Shown here piece by piece: positions 1 through 5,167 of a DNA stretch of 14,372 nt. The position numbers and the translations under genes are program-made. Positions within the stretch are counted from its first letter, which is position 1; every line of letters starts with the position of its first letter. Source of the DNA: an uncultured Clostridia bacterium (GTDB taxonomy: Bacteria > Bacillota > Clostridia > Oscillospirales > UMGS1783); contig CALBKB010000166.1 in assembly GCA_937892635.1 (NCBI GenBank), positions 1 to 14,372 of the forward strand. The letters are read 5' to 3'. The notes under the pieces were generated by a model. That model was not told where the DNA came from, searched no databases, and saw only the letters and a program-made list of their open reading frames with translations.

Positions 1-1733
1 AGCACGATGACGTTGCGATAAGGCGCTTTATCAAAGAGCAGGGTGGAGATGGCAAGCAGGGAATAGAACCAGCCGCGGGTCTGGTCGACGGCTTCGGAGA
101 TGAAGTCGGCGGGGAACTGGGCTTCGAATTTATCGTGATTTTCAAAGGGATAATGATGCTGCGCGAAGGGCATGGCGCCCGAGTCGAACCAACAGTCGAT
201 AACCTCGGGGACGCGGTGCATTTCACCGCCGCATGCCGGACATTTGATGGTGACGGCATCGACGTACGGACGGTGCAGCTCGATATCGTCGGGGCAGTTA
301 TGGCTCATCTCTTTGAGCTCGGCGATGGAGCCGATGGCATGGTGATGACCGCAGGAGCAGGTCCAAATATTCAGCGGCGTGCCCCAATAGCGGTTACGGG
401 AGATGCCCCAATCCTGAACGTTCTCCAGCCAGTCGCCGAAACGCCCCTTACCGATGCTTTCGGGGATCCAGTTGATGGTGTTGTTGTTGCGAATGAGGTT
501 TTCGCGTACCGCCGTCATTTTGATAAACCAGCTTTCGCGGGCATAGTAGAGTAGCGGGGTGTCGGAACGCCAGCAATGGGGGTAGCTATGCTCAAAGACA
601 GGCGCCGAGAAGAGCAGTCCCTTCTTTTCCAGATCTATGAGAATGGGTTTGTCGGCGTCCTTAACGAACAGGCCTGCCCAATCGGTTTCGTCCGTCAGCT
701 CGCCCTTGGCGTTAACCAACTGAACAAAGGGCAGCTCATACTTACGGCCGACCTGCGCATCGTCTTCACCAAAGGCGGGGGCGATATGGACGATACCGGT
801 ACCGTCGGTGAGGGTGACATAGCTGTCGCAGGTGACGTACCAGCATTTCTCCTTGGGCGAAACGAAGTGCCACAACGGTTCATACTCTTTATACTCAAGA
901 GTTTTTCCGGGGAAACGGTCGATCACCTCGGCCTCTTCGCCCAACACGGTGGAAACGAGAGCGCCGGCCATATAGTAGGTATACTCGCCGAGCTTGACCT
1001 TAACGTATTCTTCGTCGGGGTTGACGCACAGTGCCACGTTAGAGGGCAAGGTCCAGGGGGTGGTGGTCCAAGCCAGGAAGAAGGCGTCCTCGCCCTTGAC
1101 CTTGAAGCGGACGACCGCCGAACGTTCCTTAACGTCCTTATAGCCCTGTGCTACCTCGTGGCTGGACAGGGGGGTGCCGCAACGGGGGCAATAGGGAACG
1201 ATCTTAAAGCCCTTATAGAGCAGACCCTTATCCCAGATCTGTTTGAGCGCCCACCATTCCGACTCGATATAGTCGTTATGATAGGTGACGTACGGATCGT
1301 CCATATCGACGCCGAAGCCAACCGTCTTAGAGAAGTCCTCCCACATACCCTTATATTTCCAAACGCTTTCCTTGCATTTATCGATAAAGGGGGCGATGCC
1401 GTACTCTTCGATCTGCTCCTTGCCGTTGATGCCCAGCAGCTTTTCTACTTCCAGTTCAACGGGCAGGCCGTGGGTCTCCCAGCCGGCCTTCCGGGGCACG
1501 TCGTAGCCCTTCATAACGCGGTAGCGGGGGATCATATCCTTGATGACACGGGTGAGGACGTGACCGATATGGGGACGGCCGTTGGCGGTGGGGGGACCGT
1601 CGTAAAAGGTGTAGGTCGGGCGGCCTTTGCCGGCTTCGACCGTTTTTTCAAAGATCTTGTGCTCGTTCCAGAACTGCACCGTTTGTTTCTCGCGCTCGAC
1701 CGAGCCGAGGTTGGGATCGATCTTCTTATACAT
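1..1733 (-). CDS. ileS: Isoleucyl-tRNA synthetase, N-terminal 577 residues (cut by window edge)
   Basis: Charges tRNA-Ile with isoleucine in the cytoplasm. The reading frame is open from the ATG at 1731-1733 to the left edge. The class I signature HIGH is at residues 55-58 after YDGPPTANGRP, a Cys pair YCPRCGT at 181-187, the editing-domain motif TTTPWTLPSN at 223-232, WFDSGAMP at 515-522 and DQTRGWFY from about 550. The window stops at NVIV, just before the expected KMSKS loop, so roughly the last 450 residues of a typical ~1,040-residue Clostridial enzyme are missing. The wording around HIGH and the WETHGLPVE segment resembles the eukaryote-like type 2 enzymes rather than the E. coli type; this is from memory of the family. 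A GGAGG at 1739-1743 fixes the start. The gene is transcribed alone from its own promoter behind an isoleucine T-box leader. Confidence 0.97.
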   Translation of the reverse strand, partial: MYKKIDPNLGSVEREKQTVQFWNEHKIFEKTVEAGKGRPTYTFYDGPPTANGRPHIGHVLTRVIKDMIPRYRVMKGYDVPRKAGWETHGLPVELEVEKLLGINGKEQIEEYGIAPFIDKCKESVWKYKGMWEDFSKTVGFGVDMDDPYVTYHNDYIESEWWALKQIWDKGLLYKGFKIVPYCPRCGTPLSSHEVAQGYKDVKERSAVVRFKVKGEDAFFLAWTTTPWTLPSNVALCVNPDEEYVKVKLGEYTYYMAGALVSTVLGEEAEVIDRFPGKTLEYKEYEPLWHFVSPKEKCWYVTCDSYVTLTDGTGIVHIAPAFGEDDAQVGRKYELPFVQLVNAKGELTDETDWAGLFVKDADKPILIDLEKKGLLFSAPVFEHSYPHCWRSDTPLLYYARESWFIKMTAVRENLIRNNNTINWIPESIGKGRFGDWLENVQDWGISRNRYWGTPLNIWTCSCGHHHAIGSIAELKEMSHNCPDDIELHRPYVDAVTIKCPACGGEMHRVPEVIDCWFDSGAMPFAQHHYPFENHDKFEAQFPADFISEAVDQTRGWFYSLLAISTLLFDKAPYRNVIV

Positions 1734-1744
1734 AGTTTCCTCCA

Positions 1745-1976
1745 AAATAAAAATAGGGCCTCCCATCCGTAAAAGGACGGGAAACCCGTTACTATACCAC
1801 CTGTTACTGCGCACATAAGAATGCGGTTCCCCTATAACGGGCGGACCCGTCGGCAACTACTTGTTTCATCGCCGCAACTCGGGAGTGATCTTCCGGACGC
1901 GCTTGCCGCAGACTCACACCGACCGTCTGCTCTCTGGGGGCTTGCCACGCCATACTCTCTCCGTCAACATCTTTGA
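1745..1976 (-). promoter_or_regulatory. T-box riboswitch leader of ileS (isoleucine specific)
   Basis: This leader fills most of the 328-base gap between ileS and the divergent lipoprotein gene. It should sense uncharged tRNA-Ile and permit ileS transcription when isoleucine is short. On the minus strand, Stem I opens with GGAG (1959-1962), which pairs with CTCC (1882-1885). The distal part has AGAGAG (1930-1935) and the apical GGTGTGAG (1913-1920) between CAGAC and GTCTG, matching the conserved AG-bulge and distal loop of T-boxes. The codon just before the closing strand is ATC (1887-1889), the isoleucine specifier. The T-box proper carries TGGT (1796-1799), which can pair with the ACCA end of tRNA-Ile. 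The antiterminator pairs AGG (1800-1802) and ACGGG (1785-1789) with CCCGT (1777-1781) and CCT (1774-1776). Confidence 0.93.
1756..1787 (-). terminator. Intrinsic terminator of the ileS T-box
   Basis: A 13-base-pair stem (1775-1787 with 1756-1768, including two G-T pairs near the outer end and one further in) closes a six-base loop. It is followed on the minus strand by TATTTTTATTTT. Its 5' arm uses the same ACGGG/CCCGT bases needed by the antiterminator, so the two folds exclude each other. The T-run ends just before the ileS GGAGG ribosome binding site. Confidence 0.92.
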
Positions 1977-1983
1977 CAGGCCA

Positions 1984-2012
1984 AGGATATCACATTTTTC
2001 GGTCAATGTCAA
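1984..2012 (-). promoter_or_regulatory. Sigma-A promoter of ileS
   Basis: A perfect -35 TTGACA (2007-2012), a 17-base spacer and -10 TATCCT (1984-1989) preceded by an extended TGA. The expected transcription start is near 1976, directly before T-box Stem I. The -35 box lies two bases from the -35 of the divergent promoter. Confidence 0.85.
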
Positions 2013-2014
2013 GA

Positions 2015-2043
2015 TTGCTTTTTTTTCGATGTACTGCTATAAT
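2015..2043 (+). promoter_or_regulatory. Sigma-A promoter of the VanY-like lipoprotein gene
   Basis: A -35 TTGCTT (2015-2020), a 17-base spacer and a perfect -10 TATAAT (2038-2043) with an extended TGC in front. The start should fall near 2050. This leaves a leader of only about 12 bases, almost entirely occupied by the ribosome binding site GAGGTGAT (2051-2058). Confidence 0.8.
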
Positions 2044-2061
2044 AATGACAGAGGTGATATC

Positions 2062-2970
2062 ATGAAGCGATTTGTTTGTGTCTTGTGTCTCTTGCTGTTA
2101 TTGACAGGGTGTACCGCGCCGGTCAGTTCGTCCCTGCCCGAGCCCGAGCCCGAGGTGGTTTTACCCAAACATATTCGGCTCAGCGAGGTGGCTTTGGATT
2201 TGGTGGTGGGGGAGCCGACCCGATCGATCACCTTCACCGTCACGCCCGCCGACGCCGTGGTTGAATCCTACACCTGGACCAGTTCTGATGAGGCGGTGGC
2301 TACCGTCGATGAACAGGGAACGGTAACGGCGGTGGGTGAAGGCAGCTGTACCCTGCGGCTGACGCTGGCTACCGGCATATACACCGAAGCATCGGTAACC
2401 GTTGCCGACGTGCCCTACTTTGCGCCGGCCATTGCCGTGAATCCGGAGGATGGGTGCACCTATATTGACGGCATACTCATCGCGAACAAGACCTATGCCC
2501 TGCCTGAGGGATATGCGCCCGGCGGCATTGTGCCCACGGTGATGGAAGCGTGGAACGCCATGGTTGAGGCGGCGAAGGAAGAGGGCATTTCCCTGCGGAT
2601 CATTTCGGGGTATCGCTCCTATCAGACCCAGCAAAAGCTTTACAACAACTACGTCAACCGCAGCGGCAAAGAGGAGGCCGACACCTATTCGGCACGCCCC
2701 GGTCATTCGGAGCATCAAACGGGGCTGGCCTTTGACATCAACGAAATCTCCTATGCCTTTGGCGAGTCAAAGGCCGGCAAATGGGTGGCCGAGCACGGAC
2801 CGTCCTACGGATTTATCATTCGCTATCCCAAAGACAAGCAGGAGATCACGGGGTATGTATACGAGCCGTGGCATTTGCGCTACTTGGGAACCGAGTTGGC
2901 GATGGACGTGGCCGAGAGCGGTTTATGCTTGGAAGAATATTTAAATATTGATTCTGCCTATCGCGAATAA
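2062..2970 (+). CDS. Secreted lipoprotein with Ig-like (BIG2) domain and VanY-type D,D-carboxypeptidase domain
   Basis: 302 residues. A lipoprotein signal peptide ends in the lipobox LTGC (Cys17), so the mature protein should be lipid-anchored on the outer face of the membrane. A Pro/Glu-rich linker (about 25-35) leads to a bacterial Ig-like domain of the BIG2 type (about 37-114), with a TWTSSDEAVATVDEQGTVTA stretch. The catalytic domain (about 150-295) is of the VanY/M15B peptidase type: SGYRS at 182-186, SEHQTGLAFD at 216-225 and EPWH at 268-271, giving the expected zinc ligands His218, Asp225 and His271. It probably trims the terminal D-Ala from peptidoglycan stem peptides. The frame stays open upstream to 1861, but that part is antisense to the T-box. 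The ATG at 2062 has GAGG seven bases ahead and starts the signal peptide. There is no vanHAX or vanRS nearby, so a housekeeping wall role is likelier than glycopeptide resistance. Confidence 0.92.
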   Translation: MKRFVCVLCLLLLLTGCTAPVSSSLPEPEPEVVLPKHIRLSEVALDLVVGEPTRSITFTVTPADAVVESYTWTSSDEAVATVDEQGTVTAVGEGSCTLRLTLATGIYTEASVTVADVPYFAPAIAVNPEDGCTYIDGILIANKTYALPEGYAPGGIVPTVMEAWNAMVEAAKEEGISLRIISGYRSYQTQQKLYNNYVNRSGKEEADTYSARPGHSEHQTGLAFDINEISYAFGESKAGKWVAEHGPSYGFIIRYPKDKQEITGYVYEPWHLRYLGTELAMDVAESGLCLEEYLNIDSAYRE

Positions 2971-2975
2971 AATTA

Positions 2976-2998
2976 GGAGGAGCCGTTATGGCTCCTCC
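2976..2998. terminator. Bidirectional terminator between the convergent lipoprotein and MATE genes
   Basis: A perfect nine-base-pair stem, GGAGGAGCC with GGCTCCTCC, and a five-base loop. On the plus strand it is followed by ATTTCTTTTT. On the minus strand it is followed by TAATTTTATT. The minus-strand arm encodes the last residues of the MATE protein and its TAA stop lies in the loop. Confidence 0.9.
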
Positions 2999-4359
2999 AT
3001 TTCTTTTTCGCTGTATATTTTCTTGATCCATTTGCCGCTTCGCAAACGAAGAACACACCAGACTGCCTTTGCCACCTGATCGCATTTGAGCGCGACATAG
3101 ATCCAGAAGGGGGGCAGGTGAAAGACGAGTCCCGCCAAGGCGCCCAGCGGCAGGGCGAGCACCCAGAGAAAGACGTTGTCGGCCAGCATAAGCGTTTTGG
3201 TATCGCCGCCGCCGCGCAAAACGCCTTTGGTCATAATGCTGTTGGTGGATTGGAAGATGACAATAATGCGGATGGCCCACATCAATTGCCGCGCGATGGC
3301 TTGGGTTTGAGGGGAAAGCTGATACGCGTTCATCAGCGGCACGCTGATGGCGGTGATAATGCCCGCGGCCACCACGCCAAAAACAAAGCCCAGCCCCAAA
3401 AAGGCGTGACCCTGTTGCAGCGCCTTATCCCGATCACCTTCGCCCAGCGTGTAGCCGGTGACGATGGCGCCGGCCTGCGAAAAGCCTTGGATCATGACGA
3501 CGCTCAGCTGTTGTGCCACCGAGGTTACGGCGTTGGCCACCACAAAGGACTCGCCCAGGCGCCCGATGATCATGGCTATCGAATTGTTACCGATGGCCAA
3601 AATCCCGTCGCTGATGAGCACAGGCAGGCTGATGCGCACATATTCTTTCCACAGTTTCCCCACCGGCTTGAAGAGGTCTTTGATGCGAAAGCCGATGGCG
3701 GTGTCCTTGAAAAAGAGGTAGCCGCAGATGACACTAAACTCAAACAGGCGGGCAATCAGGGTACCCAACGCGGCACCGGCTACCCCCATGGTCGGCGCGC
3801 CTAATTTGCCGAAAATGAAGATCCAGTTGGCTCCCACGTTGACAAAGAGGGCGCCGATGGAGGTATACAGCGGCATCTTGACCTGACCCACGTTACGAAG
3901 AACGATGGTGCAGGTGAGCGACAAGCCCAAGAAGAAATAGCTGATAATGGAATAACGCAAATAGGCAACGCCCTCTTGGATGATCGCCCACTCATCGGTA
4001 TAGATGCGCATAATCGACTGCGGAAACAAGACGGTAGCCAGACAAAAAGCAGAGGCCAGAATCAGGCACAGCCGCAGCATGATCGTCACCGTTTTTTTCA
4101 GCGACGAGGCGTCCTTCATGCCGTAATAGCGGGAAACCATGACCGACGCGCCCATGCCGATGCCCATACATAAGATGTGGAAAATATTGATAAACTGATT
4201 GGCCAGCGAAACGGCCGAAAGCTGCGTTTCGCCCACGGCGCCCACCATAACGGTATCGAGCATGTTGACGCCGTTGGTAATCAGCGCCTGCAACGCAATG
4301 GGTACGGCGATAGCCGCCGCTTGCTTATAAAAGGCCGTATCTTTGGTGAATAGTTTCAT
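2986..4359 (-). CDS. MATE family multidrug/cation efflux transporter
   Basis: A 457-residue integral membrane protein, the usual MATE length, with about twelve hydrophobic segments in two halves. It should export organic cations or metabolites using a sodium or proton gradient. Family marks include the first-helix Pro20, NMLDTVMVG at 32-40, MGIGMGASVMVSRYYG in the first half, and GVLRGGGDTKT at 379-389 in the second. The substrate cannot be read from the sequence. An in-frame GTG lies two codons upstream, but only two bases separate it from the AGAGAGG ribosome binding site. The ATG at 4357-4359 has correct spacing and forms an ATGA overlap with the stop of the preceding phosphatase gene, suggesting translational coupling. 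It is the last gene of the run starting at rlmD, and its 3' end lies inside the terminator hairpin. Confidence 0.93.
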   Translation of the reverse strand: MKLFTKDTAFYKQAAAIAVPIALQALITNGVNMLDTVMVGAVGETQLSAVSLANQFINIFHILCMGIGMGASVMVSRYYGMKDASSLKKTVTIMLRLCLILASAFCLATVLFPQSIMRIYTDEWAIIQEGVAYLRYSIISYFFLGLSLTCTIVLRNVGQVKMPLYTSIGALFVNVGANWIFIFGKLGAPTMGVAGAALGTLIARLFEFSVICGYLFFKDTAIGFRIKDLFKPVGKLWKEYVRISLPVLISDGILAIGNNSIAMIIGRLGESFVVANAVTSVAQQLSVVMIQGFSQAGAIVTGYTLGEGDRDKALQQGHAFLGLGFVFGVVAAGIITAISVPLMNAYQLSPQTQAIARQLMWAIRIIVIFQSTNSIMTKGVLRGGGDTKTLMLADNVFLWVLALPLGALAGLVFHLPPFWIYVALKCDQVAKAVWCVLRLRSGKWIKKIYSEKEMEEP

Positions 4360-4994
4360 TTCCACGGCCTCTCTAACGGACCCGCAAACTCAGGCGGAAC
4401 ATGGCTTGTATCGTTTTTCAGTAAATATTCCCAATTTCCCTCATCGTCCAAGACGATTTGGTGGACGGCGGTGTTGCCGCTCCATTCGATCTCGCCCAGT
4501 TGATGCTCGGCCATTCCTTGCAAGCGCAAGCTGATCGAGCGCAGGACGTTGCCGTGGGTGGCCACCGCCACCGTTTTGCCTCGGTTCTCCTGCGCCAGCG
4601 CCAAAAAGCCCTGCCAAACGCGCTCACCGAACTGTGCGATCCGATCGCCGTCGGGGGCATAGAATTCATGGGCCTGCTCCAGCCATAGGCGTTTCCATTG
4701 CTCGGGCATCTCCTTGACGGGTATGCCGTCGAGCGAGCCGAAGTTAAATTCGATAAATCGCTCGTCGACCAAGACGGGCGCGCCGTTATGGCGGGCGATG
4801 GCCGCGGCGGTAGCGCGAGTGCGGGCCAAGGGCGAGGTATAGACGGCGTCCAAGGGCACGCAGGCAAAACGCGCGGCTAAGCCGTCGAGCTGACCGCGTC
4901 CTTTTTCGGTAATAGGATAATCGACGATGCCCGACAGACGCCGCTCAACATTAGCGACACACTCACAGTGCCGCACCAAATAGATGGTTGTCAT
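4356..4994 (-). CDS. Histidine phosphatase (phosphoglycerate mutase-like) family protein
   Basis: 212 residues, a typical size for a small phosphatase of the cofactor-independent branch of the histidine phosphatase superfamily. The N-terminal catalytic motif reads LVRHCECVAN (residues 6-15), with His9 as the expected phosphate-accepting residue. SPLARTRATA at 54-63 supplies the second phosphate-pocket Arg, Glu83 is the likely acid, and THGNVLR at 146-152 holds the second His (147). The family ranges from broad phosphatases to CobC-like and sugar-phosphate enzymes, so the substrate is unknown. The frame is open 17 codons upstream, but the ATG at 4992-4994, preceded by GAGGA, begins directly at the first beta strand. 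It follows the small membrane protein gene by 13 bases and overlaps the MATE gene by four. The Cys in place of the usual Gly after RH is noted under findings. Confidence 0.9.
   Translation of the reverse strand: MTTIYLVRHCECVANVERRLSGIVDYPITEKGRGQLDGLAARFACVPLDAVYTSPLARTRATAAAIARHNGAPVLVDERFIEFNFGSLDGIPVKEMPEQWKRLWLEQAHEFYAPDGDRIAQFGERVWQGFLALAQENRGKTVAVATHGNVLRSISLRLQGMAEHQLGEIEWSGNTAVHQIVLDDEGNWEYLLKNDTSHVPPEFAGPLERPWK
4368..4374 (-). promoter_or_regulatory. Ribosome binding site that decides the MATE start
   Basis: AGAGAGG lies eight bases before the ATG at 4357-4359 and only two bases before the alternative GTG at 4363-4365, which favours the ATG. Confidence 0.75.
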
Positions 4995-5007
4995 AACGTC
5001 CTCGTGG

Positions 5008-5166
5008 TTATCCGATTTCCTCTTCGACCGCTTGTTTGATCTCAAAGAGTTCTTCTTCCGTTTCTTTTTTCTTCTTCTCGTCGATGGCGCGGAGAACCGC
5101 TACCGTGCCTACGACAGCCGCCGCGCCGGCGAGCAGTCCCAAGAAAAAGCTGTTGGATTTTGCCAT
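5008..5166 (-). CDS. Small (52 residue) membrane-anchored protein with charged tail
   Basis: I do not recognise a named family. Residues 1-5 are a short polar start, about 6-26 form one hydrophobic segment rich in Gly and Ala, and about 29-52 are highly charged (EKKKKETEEEL) and likely helical. The plan of one N-terminal membrane segment and an acidic/basic helix recalls small YtxH-like envelope proteins, but the match is only general. Evidence that it is real: a GGAGG nine bases before the ATG, embedded in the end of the U32 gene; a start one base after the U32 stop; an end 13 bases before the phosphatase start; and composition that fits a membrane anchor. It would be translated as part of the rlmD-MATE run. 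Confidence 0.8.
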   Translation of the reverse strand: MAKSNSFFLGLLAGAAAVVGTVAVLRAIDEKKKKETEEELFEIKQAVEEEIG

Positions 5167-5167
5167 G

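Noticed and set aside
576..1772. 398-codon plus-strand open frame opposite ileS
   Set aside because: It is an antisense shadow of ileS produced by GC-rich codon use. It has no recognisable domain, and the opposite strand encodes unmistakable synthetase motifs.
1861..2061. In-frame upstream extension of the lipoprotein gene
   Set aside because: It runs antisense to the T-box leader, crosses both promoters, and would bury the signal peptide. The ATG at 2062 with its ribosome binding site is clearly the start.
2062..2970. Possible vancomycin-resistance (van) locus
   Set aside because: Only a VanY-like domain is present. No vanH, vanA/B, vanX or two-component regulator lies nearby, and the neighbours are housekeeping genes.
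4995..5045. 17-codon N-terminal extension of the histidine phosphatase
   Set aside because: The extension is a Lys/Arg-rich tail overlapping the small membrane protein gene; the ATG at 4992-4994 with GAGGA starts at the conserved first strand.
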